Assembly: GCA_020721945.1 (NCBI GenBank)
Contig: DYLT01000001.1
Location: 1 to 55,904 of the forward strand
DNA: 55,904 bases
DNA from: Blastopirellula marina
Lineage (GTDB): Bacteria; Planctomycetota; Planctomycetia; Pirellulales; Thermoguttaceae
Reading direction: 5' to 3'
The position numbers and the translations under genes are program-made. The notes below the pieces were generated by a model, which saw only the letters and a list, made by a program, of their open reading frames with translations, did no database searches and was not told the origin of the DNA. Positions 8,421 through 18,500 of this stretch are shown one piece after another (position 1 is the stretch's first letter; every line of letters begins with the position of its first letter).

Positions 8421-9440
8421 TCAGGGGACGTTCACCGGCTGTCGGTCGTTTCGCACAGCTAGCCGGGTCAGATTGACGTAGTCGATGGTGCTGCTGATGA
8501 ACTTCACCGCACCGTCGGTCATGACGACATTCAGCCCGCCGGGGTGCATCGAGTTGATGATCGTGTTATTGGCGTAGGGGCGGTTCGCGCCGGCCGGGGC
8601 GGTGTTCCTACCCGGAGCCGCCACGATCAAATTGGGGGCGTAACGGATGCACGTGGTGCCGGTTTGCCACAGGTCGCCGCAGGTGACCTCGGGAAGGCCG
8701 ATATGCCGGGCCCCGTACCAGCCACCGTAGTAGTTCGCCGTGATGTTGTCTTCGCCCACCAGTCCCGACTGCTCGATCACCAGGAAGGTGTTCGACGTGC
8801 CGTCGGACGCGTCGCGGAAACCCCAGGGCTGGTTCGGGGTCAACATCCCGGTGTTGCAGACGCTGCCCCCGTAAATCGCGCCGGCGCAGTAGATGCCCCG
8901 GTTGGGGTCAGACCCGGGATTCGGGATCGCGCCCATGCAACCCACGTAGTGGACGTTCAAGGCCCTGTCGTTGTTGTTTCCATTGGGAGGGTTGACGAAG
9001 GGTTGGATTTCACTCGACGGGCACTGGTAGGCCGACACCAGCAGATTGCGCAGCACGACGCACGAGCCGGTGAACCCGGGAATGCCCGTCCCCGGACCAC
9101 CCGCCCCGAACAGGTCGGTACTGCCGTCGTTGAACCGGAGCTGCATGTACACAGGCCCCTGCTCGATCCACGGCAGGATGGCGGTCCGCCAGTTGGTGCC
9201 GTTGGACGGCCAGCGATTCACGGGATTGAGCGACCAGGTTCCCATCGGAAGCACTTTGTAGCTGCCCTCGTAATTGTGCATCGCCAACCCGATCTGTTTC
9301 AGGTTGTTCGAGCACTGGGACCGCCGAGCCGCCTCGCGCGCGGCCTGAACGGCCGGCAACAGCAGAGCGATCAGGATGCCGATGATGGCGATAACCACCA
9401 GCAGCTCGACCAGGGTGAATCCGGCGTTTCGATGGCGCAT
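8421..9440 (-). CDS. DUF1559 protein with type IV pilin-like N-terminus
   Basis: The 339-residue product begins with a class III prepilin signal, NAGFTLVELLVVIAIIGIL, with cleavage expected after Gly, then the planctomycete hallmark AVQAAREAARRSQCSNNLKQ. The C-terminus contains the typical HPGGLNVVMTDGAVKF motif of DUF1559. These proteins are highly expanded in planctomycetes and are thought to be pseudopilin-like surface or periplasmic components. ATG 9440 follows GAGAAAGG; an upstream extension to 9518 is not needed. It likely heads an operon with the small lipoprotein. Confidence 0.9.
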   Translation of the reverse strand: MRHRNAGFTLVELLVVIAIIGILIALLLPAVQAAREAARRSQCSNNLKQIGLAMHNYEGSYKVLPMGTWSLNPVNRWPSNGTNWRTAILPWIEQGPVYMQLRFNDGSTDLFGAGGPGTGIPGFTGSCVVLRNLLVSAYQCPSSEIQPFVNPPNGNNNDRALNVHYVGCMGAIPNPGSDPNRGIYCAGAIYGGSVCNTGMLTPNQPWGFRDASDGTSNTFLVIEQSGLVGEDNITANYYGGWYGARHIGLPEVTCGDLWQTGTTCIRYAPNLIVAAPGRNTAPAGANRPYANNTIINSMHPGGLNVVMTDGAVKFISSTIDYVNLTRLAVRNDRQPVNVP

Positions 9441-9491
9441 GGGACCGACCTTTCTCCCAACCCATAATGGTACAACAAGGCAATCGCCGCA

Positions 9492-9507
9492 CGAACGACG
9501 TCGTTCG
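9492..9507. promoter_or_regulatory. Perfect 16-bp palindrome between DUF1559 gene and moeA
   Basis: CGAACGACGTCGTTCG is a perfect palindrome located 51 bp upstream of the DUF1559 start in the divergent gap 9441-9757. Its position suits a dimeric regulator or a cruciform. I find no convincing -35/-10 pair or other feature in the rest of this 317-nt gap. Confidence 0.35.
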
Positions 9508-9757
9508 CGCAGCAGCACCGCAGCACGGTTCGCCGTCGTTATCCTGGTCGTTGCCGCGTCGATTCGTCAAGCGTTCCGGCGCCCGGAAGCGGTGCGGGTG
9601 GTGCCCGACGTGCCGGCTTGGCCGCTTGCCGAACCGCCCGGAATCAGACAGACTGGTCAGAACATCTTGTGCGGTTCGGCCGAGGGCGTCGCCCTGCTTG
9701 TTCCGTGCCGGCGATGTCGGTACCGATCGGCATCGAGGCGTTGGGAGTCCACTAGCC

Positions 9758-10945
9758 ATGCAAGCCCAAGAAGTCGTGGCGCTGGTGCGGCAGACGTGTC
9801 GCGTGCTTTCCTCGGAACGGGTGCCGTTGGAGTCGGCCTTGGGCCGCGTCTTGCGCGAACCCGTGTGCGCGTTGGAGGACCATCCGGCTTTTGACCGCTC
9901 GGCGGTCGACGGCTATGCGATTCGTCTCGACGATCCGGGCACGCGGTTCGAGGTGGTCGACGAGATCCGGGCCGGCGACTGGAAGCCCCGCTCGCTTCGG
10001 CCTGGCCAGAGCGTCCGTATCGGCACCGGCGGGGCCATTCCGTGCGAGGGCCTTCAGGTGGCGATGAAGGAGGACGTCGCGCTGGAGGGTTCGGCGATCC
10101 GCCTCGTGCGGCGAGAAGCCGAGCGCAATATCCGGTTTCGCGGCGCCGATGCGCGCCAAGGGCAGGTGCTCGTCGAGGCCGGGGCCGTGCTTCAACCCGG
10201 TGCGCTGGCGCTATTGGCCAGCGCCGGGCACACGCGACCGCTCGTTACCCGACTGCCGCGCGTCGTCCACGCGACCACCGGCAACGAACTCGTGCCGCCC
10301 GACCAGACGCCGAGCCAAGGCCGCATTCGCGACTGCAATTCGGCGCTGGTGCGGACGTTTCTCGGGTTACGGGGCATTCCGGTGGAGCAGAGCCGGCTGC
10401 CCGAGGATGAACCCGCCGTGCGCGACGCGATGGGGCCGGTCGCCGATCATGCCGATTTGCTGCTGACTTCCGGCGGGGCGAGCGTGGGCGACCACGACTT
10501 CACCCGCCGGCTGCTCGAGGAACTGGGCTATGCCATTCTCGTGAGCAAGACCCGCACGCGTCCGGGCAAGCCGCTGATCGTCGCAACGCGCGGCGACGCC
10601 CTGGCAATGGAGCTGCCGGGCAATCCGCTGGCACACTTCGTCTGTTTGAATCTCTTCGTGCGGGCCGCGTTGGACGCCCTGGCCGGGCGCCCGGCCGAGC
10701 CGCTGTTCGCGCGGGGCGTGCTTGGCGCGGCGATCGACGGCGATGCCAATGCCCGCGAGACCTTCTGGCCCGCTCGGTGCCGACAAGAGGGACCGGCCGC
10801 GTCGCTAACACCGCTGCGCTGGCTCAATTCAGGCGATATCACCTCGCTGGCGACCGCCAATGGGTTGATCCGGGTCCCCGGCGGCTCCGGCAGAATCCCG
10901 GCAGGCGCCGAGGTCGACTTCGTGCGCGCCGCCGCCACCGCCTGA
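9758..10945 (+). CDS. moeA: Molybdopterin molybdotransferase
   Basis: The 395-residue protein matches MoeA throughout, the enzyme that inserts molybdate into adenylated molybdopterin in the last step of cofactor synthesis. Diagnostic segments are PAFDRSAVDGYAIR in the N-terminal domain, the TGNELVPP strand, LLTSGGASVGDHDF in the MogA-like domain, RTRPGKPL and the MELPGNPLAHF motif, then the C-terminal beta-barrel. An open frame extends to 9467 but the homologous start is ATG 9758 (MQAQEVVALV). No other molybdenum cofactor genes lie nearby, so it is a solitary copy here. Confidence 0.92.
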   Translation: MQAQEVVALVRQTCRVLSSERVPLESALGRVLREPVCALEDHPAFDRSAVDGYAIRLDDPGTRFEVVDEIRAGDWKPRSLRPGQSVRIGTGGAIPCEGLQVAMKEDVALEGSAIRLVRREAERNIRFRGADARQGQVLVEAGAVLQPGALALLASAGHTRPLVTRLPRVVHATTGNELVPPDQTPSQGRIRDCNSALVRTFLGLRGIPVEQSRLPEDEPAVRDAMGPVADHADLLLTSGGASVGDHDFTRRLLEELGYAILVSKTRTRPGKPLIVATRGDALAMELPGNPLAHFVCLNLFVRAALDALAGRPAEPLFARGVLGAAIDGDANARETFWPARCRQEGPAASLTPLRWLNSGDITSLATANGLIRVPGGSGRIPAGAEVDFVRAAATA

Positions 10946-10964
10946 TCGTAAGGCCTGCCAAACC

Positions 10965-12179
10965 CTACCGGCAGCGCACGAGCGACATGATGGCGAAGGC
11001 CGTGCCGTAAGGCTGGTGATAGTCGTACAGCGGGTAGTCCCACCACGAGCCGTCTTTCTCCTGAAGCGCCAAGAGCACCTGGGCCAGATGGGCCTGGTAG
11101 CGAAGGCGCTGGGCGGTGGGCAACTCCTCGATGCAGCGGGCCGCGTAGTAGTGGCCGAAGTAGAAAAAGTACCCCGCCACCATGAACCACGACTCGTGCG
11201 GAATCGGCCGCTTGCGGCCGATATCCAGCCAGAGGTTCCGGGCGAACAGCCGATCGAGCCAGGCGACCAGCACCTCGTCGGTGACGCTCCGGTCGCCCCA
11301 TCGCCGCATCGCCAGATTGCAGCATTGCGACCGCCCCAGTCCGCCGCCAGGCCGGTTCACCGGGTGCATGGGCCGATACTTGAGGTACTCGCCGTAGGCA
11401 TAGCTGAAGTCGGGCTTGCGCTGGCGGCGCATCGACTCGAGGGCCCGGTCGATCAGCTTCGGGGGAATCTCCACTTCCAAAGCCCGCGCCTCGTCGAGGG
11501 CCACCAGCACCGCCCCCGTGACGAAACTGATCGTCGAACCGCTGGGGCGCTGCGTGTGCGCGTTGAAGTCGTAGTAGCACCAGCCGCCATCGACGCATTC
11601 GTAACGCCGCAGCATGTCGATCTGCTGGCGCACCAGAGCCCGGATCGCCTCCTGACGTTTCACCTCGCCGGCGTGCCGGCGGTGCATACGCACCAACGCC
11701 TGGATGGCGTAGCAGTGGGCCCAGTTGTTGTAGATCGCGTCGGGGGTCGCACGGCGAACCGCCGGCAAGTTGGCCAACAGCCACGCCTCGCCGCGGTCCA
11801 GGGCCTGGCGGACCTCGGGCCTGTCGATGCCCGCCTCGATCAACGCGGCAATGCATAGCGAGGTCACCGCCGCGCGAAAGGCCTGATGCGCGCCCGGCAC
11901 CGGAGCGTAAATGTTCAGCCCTTTCGTGTTATGCGCCGATCCCCAAGAACCGTCCTTGTTCTGGTCCGCCAGCAGAAAGTCCACGCCGCGGCGCAGGGCC
12001 TTCTGAATCTCCTCGGGCTTGGGCGGGGGAACCGGCTTGGGATGCGGCACCGAGGCGACCCAATCGGTCTTCCGATCCAAAGCCGCCGACGTCGTCCGAT
12101 CATCGGCAACGCCCACCGAAGGCAGCCCCACCGCAAGGGCCCAGGCCACCGCCGACATCGCAACAAGCCGGAAGATCAT
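10965..12179 (-). CDS. Exported prenyltransferase/squalene-oxidase-repeat (alpha/alpha toroid) protein
   Basis: The 404-residue protein has an N-terminal signal peptide (MIFRLVAMSAVAWALAVG, cut near GVAD). Repeats of the terpenoid-cyclase fold follow, including DFLLADQNKDGSWGS near residue 75, CVDGGWCYYDF mid-protein and LQEKDGSWWDYP at the C-terminus. No DxDD acid motif is visible, so it is unlikely to be an active terpene cyclase. Exported toroid proteins of this sort are common in planctomycetes and uncharacterised. It lies convergent with moeA and downstream of the HlyD-like gene on the same strand, 179 nt away. Confidence 0.7.
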   Translation of the reverse strand: MIFRLVAMSAVAWALAVGLPSVGVADDRTTSAALDRKTDWVASVPHPKPVPPPKPEEIQKALRRGVDFLLADQNKDGSWGSAHNTKGLNIYAPVPGAHQAFRAAVTSLCIAALIEAGIDRPEVRQALDRGEAWLLANLPAVRRATPDAIYNNWAHCYAIQALVRMHRRHAGEVKRQEAIRALVRQQIDMLRRYECVDGGWCYYDFNAHTQRPSGSTISFVTGAVLVALDEARALEVEIPPKLIDRALESMRRQRKPDFSYAYGEYLKYRPMHPVNRPGGGLGRSQCCNLAMRRWGDRSVTDEVLVAWLDRLFARNLWLDIGRKRPIPHESWFMVAGYFFYFGHYYAARCIEELPTAQRLRYQAHLAQVLLALQEKDGSWWDYPLYDYHQPYGTAFAIMSLVRCR

Positions 12180-12358
12180 AAGTTCGAACCTGGTTGGTCA
12201 GCGGGAAACCGAAGGACGCCAGGCGGCTCTCGGCGCGTGGCCCTGACCCTCCGTCTCCCGTCGTTGGTGTTCCCTTGGGTCATCGTGTACGGAGACGCTC
12301 CCCGTCTTGACGGCGAAGCCCGCGAGCATGGGACATTCCCGATCGCGGCCGTGGTGCG

Positions 12359-13999
12359 TCACTTTGCCCCGGCGGCCTGCTTCTTTCGTTTCCGCTCCTT
12401 GCCGGCCTTGGGGACCTTTTGTTGGACGTCTTCTTTTTTCTTCTTGACGTCTTTCTTCTCGAGGTCTTCCTTTTTGGGTTTGTCCAGCAGGATGCGGTCG
12501 CCCTCGCCGAGGCCGCTGAGGATCTCCAGCCGGTCGTCGGCCTTGCGTCCCACCGTGACCGCCTGCTTCTTCGCCTTGCCGTCCTTGCCGACGAGGTACA
12601 CGTAGTGCCCTGGTTTGTCGGGTTCGAAAAAGACTGCCTTGGCGGGCACCACGATCGCCTTCTCTTGACGGTACGACACGAGCTTGACCGTGCCGGTCAT
12701 TCCCGCGACGATCGCCGGGGCCTTCTCGTTCAGCTTGACCGACAGCCGCACCTCGTAGCTGTCGGCGGCCGAGGGGATCGCGTCGACCCGCTCGACGCTC
12801 ACCGGCAGGCGGACGTCGGGGAAGGCCGCGGGCTCGACCGTGCCGGCAAGCCCCTTGCTCAGCTTCGCGAAATCGCTCTCGGGGACACTGCCGCGCAAGA
12901 ACAAAGGTCGCGGTTGGACGATGGTCAGCAACACGGCGTTCTTCGTGACGGTCCCGCCACGCCGCAGGCTCTCCGAGACCGCGTCGGCACCTGACCATTT
13001 CCCACGGGTGAACCGCCCGTAATACACCACCCCGTCGATCGGGGCCTTGACCGTCAGGGCCTCGCGGTCGGCTTCCAGCCGCTTCAGCCTCTCGGCCTCC
13101 TTCTTGCGTTCCATCTTGATGCGTTCCATGTCGCGACGGGCTTGGTTGAGAGCCAGCGGCAAGAGGACCTTCGACTTGGCCCAGGTCAGGTCCGCGCGGG
13201 CAGTCGCTTGCTCGACACTCTCGGCCCGCCGCGGAAGATCGAGCTTGAGCGCCTCCTCGTAGTTGACTTTGGCTACCTCCAACCGGAACTCCGCTGCCCT
13301 GACCGCGTTGCGCTGACGCTTGAGAACAATCTCCTCGGTCTCTTCAGTCAGATCATCGGCCTTATACATCTTCTCCAGTTGTCGCAACTCCTCACGCTCG
13401 TACTCCAGATTGTCCATTGCGGTCTGGAGCAAGTGCTTCGCGGCTTTCTCGGCCATCGGGCGATCGGACTTGACGAACTTCTCGCGGTCCTCGTGGGCGA
13501 TCGTGTGCGACCGCTCGGCGATTTTCAGGTCCAAGGGGGTCGAGGCCTCCAGCGCCTTGAGGTTCTCTTCGGCCTGCCTTAAGGCCAATTCGCCCATGGC
13601 CTGCTTCAGACGCAAATCGGCGATCTCTTCGTCGATCTTCTTGAGGTCGAACTGGATCAGCACGTCGCCCTTCTTGACGACCGCGCCGTGTTCGACCGCA
13701 CGCTGGACCTCGAGGGTCTGCCAGACTTCGGGCCGAACCGACAACTCGGCCTTGGTCTGGGCCTCGAAGACCCCGCGCAGCGTCACGTCGATCTGAAGCG
13801 GCTCCCGTTGGACCACGTAGGGCACGGCCGGTTCGGCCACGGCGGGTTTTTCAGGCTTCGTTTCGGGCTTGGCCTCGGGCTTGGCCTCGGGCTTGGCCGC
13901 CTTGTCGTCGGTCGGCTTGGGTTCCGCCGCGCGAAGCGAGGCCGACACGACCAGGGCCACTAAAATCACAGGAGCGATTAGCACCAGGGAACGTCGCAT
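12359..13999 (-). CDS. HlyD/RND-type periplasmic adaptor protein
   Basis: The 546-residue product has a signal peptide (MRRSLVLIAPVILVALVV), then a Lys/Pro/Glu tandem repeat. A lipoyl-like half (VKKGDVLIQFDLKKIDEEI) is followed by a long coiled coil of about 200 residues, the second lipoyl half (KAPIDGVVYYGRFTRGKW) and a beta-barrel domain. It ends in an unusual Lys-rich tail. This is the layout of membrane fusion proteins in efflux pumps. No transporter ATPase, permease or RND pump is adjacent, so its partner is unknown. AAGGA precedes ATG 13999. Confidence 0.75.
   Translation of the reverse strand: MRRSLVLIAPVILVALVVSASLRAAEPKPTDDKAAKPEAKPEAKPETKPEKPAVAEPAVPYVVQREPLQIDVTLRGVFEAQTKAELSVRPEVWQTLEVQRAVEHGAVVKKGDVLIQFDLKKIDEEIADLRLKQAMGELALRQAEENLKALEASTPLDLKIAERSHTIAHEDREKFVKSDRPMAEKAAKHLLQTAMDNLEYEREELRQLEKMYKADDLTEETEEIVLKRQRNAVRAAEFRLEVAKVNYEEALKLDLPRRAESVEQATARADLTWAKSKVLLPLALNQARRDMERIKMERKKEAERLKRLEADREALTVKAPIDGVVYYGRFTRGKWSGADAVSESLRRGGTVTKNAVLLTIVQPRPLFLRGSVPESDFAKLSKGLAGTVEPAAFPDVRLPVSVERVDAIPSAADSYEVRLSVKLNEKAPAIVAGMTGTVKLVSYRQEKAIVVPAKAVFFEPDKPGHYVYLVGKDGKAKKQAVTVGRKADDRLEILSGLGEGDRILLDKPKKEDLEKKDVKKKKEDVQQKVPKAGKERKRKKQAAGAK
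13864..13899. repeat. 12-bp tandem repeat inside the HlyD-like gene
   Basis: Three consecutive 12-bp units of CGGGCTTGGCCT type (the last with one change) encode KPEA-type repeats in the linker right after the signal peptide. Further degenerate units flank the array. Copy number may vary between strains by slippage. Confidence 0.7.
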
Positions 14000-14113
14000 G
14001 GGGCAAATCCTTCGGGATGGGGGGCAATATGGTCACCCAATTCTCCCTTGCGATTTGCCCGGTGGCAAGTCGCCAAATGCCACCTGCGTGGGCGAGACCC
14101 CCTCTGGCGGACT

Positions 14114-14131
14114 AAACGCCCATCGGCGTTT
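14114..14131. other. Hairpin in divergent intergenic region
   Basis: AAACGCC (14114-14120) and GGCGTTT (14125-14131) form a perfect 7-bp stem with a CATC loop. It lies between the HlyD-like gene and the lipoprotein gene, just upstream of the candidate promoter at 14144. It could be an operator or a cruciform; it lacks a T-run on either strand. Confidence 0.35.
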
Positions 14132-14143
14132 GGCCATCTTCCC

Positions 14144-14172
14144 TTGACTAGCCAGCACCCTCCGGTTAACCT
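14144..14172 (+). promoter_or_regulatory. Candidate promoter for the 14267 lipoprotein gene
   Basis: TTGACT (14144-14149) is a near-consensus -35 box. With 17-nt spacing the -10 would be TAACCT (14167-14172), a poor match, so the call is tentative. Confidence 0.3.
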
Positions 14173-14266
14173 CCTCGTCCTCTTCGCGGGAGACTTCATG
14201 GATGGAGTCTGCGTGCCAGAGCGGCTCGGGACGCCGACTGGGTTTACGCCAAAGGACGCCGATCGT

Positions 14267-15196
14267 ATGCCAGCCAAACGTTGGGTCGCCCACGCCATGC
14301 GATCCTTGGTCTTGCGGGTGTTCCTCGCGGCCGGGGCGGGCGGTGCCCTGCTGGCGGTGCTGGCGGGTTGCCACACGATCGAGAAACGCCCAGGCAAGTC
14401 GCCGCTCAAACCCGTCCAGATGTCGCCCGACAGCGTGGTGCTCGACATCTTCTTCGTGCGCGTTCCCGTGGGCGACGCGCAAGTCAATGGCGACCTCTGG
14501 ACCGAGGTCGACGAACAGCACTTCCCGCCCGAAGTGCGGCAACGGCTAGCCAAGAACGGCTTCCGCGTCGGGCTGCTGGCCGGTCCCATGCCCGTCGCAC
14601 TGTCTCGGCTTCTCGAATTGAACGACAAGTCGGCGCCGCCAGGCACGGCCCAGGAGATGAAGGGCAACGACCTCGACGGAGAGCCGCGCGTGGTGCGCCG
14701 GCACTCGCAGGTGCGGGCGGGCCGTCGAACCGAAATCCATGCGTCCGGCCTGTACGAGCGGTTGCCGGTGCTCACGTGGGGAGCGCGGGGGCTGTGTGGC
14801 CAGGAGTACCAGAACGCCCAGGGAGTCATCGCCGTGAAGGCTCAGCCCGGACCCGACGGCCGGGTACGGCTCGATCTGGTCCCCGAGGTCCACTACGGCG
14901 AGAGCCGGCTTCAACGCGTGCCCATGCCCGGCGGCATTCGGCTGGAGCCCGGACGGCCCAAGCGCGTCTTCGACGACTTGGCCCTTCAGGCCACGCTTTC
15001 GCCCGGCCACATGATCCTTATCACCACGCTCCCGCAAAAACCGGGTAGTCTGGGCCACTACTTCTTCACCCAGGACCTTTCCGGAAAACTCGAACAGAAG
15101 CTGATGGTGATCCGGCTGTCACAAACCCAGCGCGACGATCTCTTCGATCCCCAAGGTCCGTTGCCCCTCGACACGCTGGACGACACGGTGCATTAG
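14267..15196 (+). CDS. Lipoprotein of unknown function
   Basis: From ATG 14267, preceded by AAAGGA at 14251-14256, the 309-residue product has a lipoprotein signal ending in LLAVLAGC. The mature region starts with HTIEKRPGK and contains SVVLDIFFVRVPVGD, then a mostly beta-rich body with PEVHYGESRLQRV and a late ILITTLPQKPGSLGHYFF strand. I do not recognise a family with confidence; the DIFFVRVP strand recalls N-terminal modules of secretin-associated proteins but that is weak. The longer frame back to 14048 is not supported because it buries the signal peptide. Confidence 0.6.
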   Translation: MPAKRWVAHAMRSLVLRVFLAAGAGGALLAVLAGCHTIEKRPGKSPLKPVQMSPDSVVLDIFFVRVPVGDAQVNGDLWTEVDEQHFPPEVRQRLAKNGFRVGLLAGPMPVALSRLLELNDKSAPPGTAQEMKGNDLDGEPRVVRRHSQVRAGRRTEIHASGLYERLPVLTWGARGLCGQEYQNAQGVIAVKAQPGPDGRVRLDLVPEVHYGESRLQRVPMPGGIRLEPGRPKRVFDDLALQATLSPGHMILITTLPQKPGSLGHYFFTQDLSGKLEQKLMVIRLSQTQRDDLFDPQGPLPLDTLDDTVH

Positions 15197-15504
15197 CGGC
15201 GCGGCGATGACGGCAGCAGGCCCGGCAAACGCCGCGCGAGGTTGCCTGAGGACCGACCGCGTGCGACACGCGAAAATGGCCGGGACGGACGATCGGGTAA
15301 TGCAGGGGTGCGCGGGCCAACGCCACGGCGTTGCCCTGGCCTCCGCCCAGGCCGCTTTCGATTGGGTCATGCGGTCGCTCCATCGGGCAACCGCTCGCAG
15401 GGTTTGCCGGACTTGCACGCAGCGTCGCCGCGCCTCTTCCAGCTTCCGCCCTCCCGAGACCGTGGATGTCCACCGTAACCGTTCAACCACAGGCCGAAGG
15501 CGTG
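15197..15504. other. Gene-free gap between convergent genes, with hairpins
   Basis: The 308-nt stretch lies between two converging genes. A perfect stem CAACGCC/GGCGTTG (15318-15324 with 15327-15333) is immediately followed by a CCTGG/CCAGG hairpin near 15335-15351 and a short T-tract. These could end transcription from either side, though no long T-run is present. Open frames here have no recognisable product. Confidence 0.3.
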
Positions 15505-18500
15505 CTACCGGATCAACTGGGCCTCGGCCCAGTCGGCGTGGTCGCCCGCGATCCCATCGCCGCCCTCTTGTGCAAGAAGCTCGAGCGTTTGTGCGCCGGC
15601 CAGGTTGATGTCGACGGGCCGCGCGGCGGTCGTCTTGGTCATCGGGCCGCTGTCGAAGACCTTCTTGCCGTCGACGAGCACCTGGAAGGTCACCGCGCCG
15701 TCCTGGGCGTGTTCGTCACGGCCCACGCGGCACCGGAAGGTCTTGAAACGCCCGCCCGCCAGGTCGTAGACCAGCCGGGCGTTGGCGTGGGTGCCCAGTC
15801 CGCGGGCGAACGGCGCGCCGGCCACGATCATCGGCTTCTCCCAAACGCTGCGGTTGGTTTGAAGCGTGCCCCAGTCCTGGGTTGCCTCATCGGGGGCGAT
15901 CTCGTCGAGGTACACCACAGCCTGATCCTGCTTCGGCCAGCGGCTGCCCGCGCCGAGCGATTGGATCGGCTGAATGGTCACCGTCTCGCGGCGGCGGTCC
16001 ATGCCCAACGGCAAAGGCAGCAGCTCGGCAACGGCCGGCGGTAGGTTTTCAGCGTACTGGAGCGTCAACGTGACCTTCTGCATCGGCCGTTCGACCCAGA
16101 GCCACCAGCCGACGCGGCTCCGGAGGAACGGGCTGGGCTTTGACGGAGCGATCTCGACCGAGACCTCCGAACGGCCCGGCGGCACGCGAAACTCGAACCA
16201 CGTCCAGGGGTGCGGCCTGTGGGCTTGCTCGGGCTTGGGCGGCGTGCGCACCGCGCGCACGTCCACGGGCTGGCCGTTGAGTTTCGCCACGCACTGGATC
16301 GGGTCGCCCAACGTGCGCTTTGGATCGACCAACACGTGCATCGCGGCCGGGACGCCGGCGGGCACGTTGGCCACGCAACGCCCAGCGATCCGCCACGAAT
16401 CGCCCGACGCTTCGGCCGCCAATTGACCACCCTCGGCCTGGCACGCCAGCGATGGCCCGGGGAACGTCACGGAAAGGACGGCGCCCCCGGGCGACGCGGC
16501 CAGCCCCACCGGCCGGCCGTCGATCTCGGCAACCTTGGGGGCTCGGCCCAAGAGGAAAACCTTGGCCTGCTCGCCGGGCAAACCGTAGAGCGTATAGGTG
16601 ACACGGTTGCCCGAGCGGGCCGTCTCTTCGTGGCGCACGCCCAACAGGGCCGGCTCGCGCTGCGGCACACGGTCGAGATGAACGATCATGGTTTCGAACG
16701 CCTCGAGCCGCAGCGTGAGCGTCTCGCCGTAGGAGAATGGGCGATCGAGCGTCTCGCGCCGGGGGTAGACGATCCGCGCGAGATAGGTCCCGTCGGTTTC
16801 GCGCCAGCCGGCCGATGCGTCCAAGGCGATTTTCACCGTCTGCGGTTCGATGCCCGGGTTGCGCAGGGCCAACACGCCGCGATGTCCGCGGAAATGGGCG
16901 TAGCCATACGCCTCGCCCCGCATCGGATCGCCGAGAAGCAGTTCGGTCTGTTGCAGCGTACCCGCGTTGTGCCGCACCCACCGGAGCACCGACGCGAGGA
17001 ACGCCCAATCGCGGTCGCCCGCGGTGAAGTGCCGCGGATCGATGTACAGAGTCAAGAGCCGGCAGCCGCGCCCGGCCACGATCATCGCGTTATCTTCCCA
17101 CTTTTCGGGCGTGATCACGATGATGCCCAGGTGCTCGATGGCCGCCGGCGGGAAGCCCGGATGCTCGCGGCAGCGCTGGCGGAACATCGCATCGCGCGTG
17201 GTCGTGGCGCTATCGCGCACCACCGGGGCAGGCACCACGATGTCGGGGTAATCGTCCGACACCTCGCCCCAGAGCGAATCGGCGTACTTGAGCCACCACG
17301 GGCTGAGCCAGATGCCGCAGGTGGGATCGAGATAGATCCCCGGCCGCACCTTGCGCACCGCCTCCAAGAGATCGATGTACGCCTCGGTGTTTGCCTCCTG
17401 GGCATACGGGCCGGGCAGATGGGCGTGGCCGACCGCCTCGCACGCCGCCGAAAACCCGTCGAACTTGAAGAAGGCCACGTCGTATTGCCGGGCCAACTCG
17501 GTCACTCGGGCGATGATGTCGCGGCGGTACTTCGGGTCCGACTGGCAGAGGTACCACGGATTGCTGTTGGCCGCGTAACCGTTCTTGGCCAGCCACGGGG
17601 CGTGGCCGTAGCCCGAGGATGGCGAAAGCCAGATGCCCAGCCGGGCGTTCATTCCCTTGAGCGACTCGACCAGCGGGGCGAACCCGCGGGGAAACCGGTC
17701 CTCGCGGATCGCCCAGAGGCTCTCTTTGTTGTCCCACCCGTCGTCAAGCGTGAACGTGTCGATCGACTCGCCGTGCGCGTCGAAGAGCTTTTTCTTGAAC
17801 AGGTCGATCAGCTCGAGGCTGGTCTTCTCGGTGGGCGGCATGAGGGTCCACCAGGTATTGTAGTTCACGACCAGCGCGGTCTCGGGGGGCGTCACGCGGA
17901 AGGTCTCGACGTATTGCCGGAAACGACGTGCCGACCGGTCCGGCTCGGCGACGCCCAGCACCGCCGTCTTGCTCGAAAACCGCTCGCTTACCGTGCGGCC
18001 GGGGTGGTGGATCAGGCGGACCGCTTCGGCTTCGTAGCGGTTGTGACCGGCGGGAAACTCGACGCCCCAAAACGTGTCGTCCAAGAGTACCGGGCTGCCA
18101 AAGCCCTGGTGGCTGCACTGGCCCTCGACCCCCACGACCCACACGGCCAATTCCCTCAGCGGCATCGGTCCGGCCGGCGCGACCTCCAGGCGGCGGCGCA
18201 GAAAGAAGTCGCGATCGCCCAACTCGTAGACTACGTCGACCCGCGGGCCTTGCGCCGGGCCGGCGTAGCGAAGAACCAACCGGCGGCCGCCGGCGATCGC
18301 TTCCTCGCGGGCCTCTTGGAACGCAAAGTCCGCCGGGCGAAGCGGGGGCCGTCCGTCGAGGCCGATCGAGAATTCGTCGAAGCCGATCGGAATCGTCCGC
18401 CCCGAAAGCCGGTTCACCAGCCGGATGGCGGCGCAACGCGGGCCCTGGGTCTTGAACCACAGTTCGATCGAGTCGTTCCCCAGGCCGAGTTCGGTTTCTG

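Noticed and set aside
15119-15490. 123-codon minus-strand open frame between convergent genes
   Set aside because: It overlaps the 3' end of the lipoprotein gene, is Arg/Ala-rich and matches nothing I recognise.
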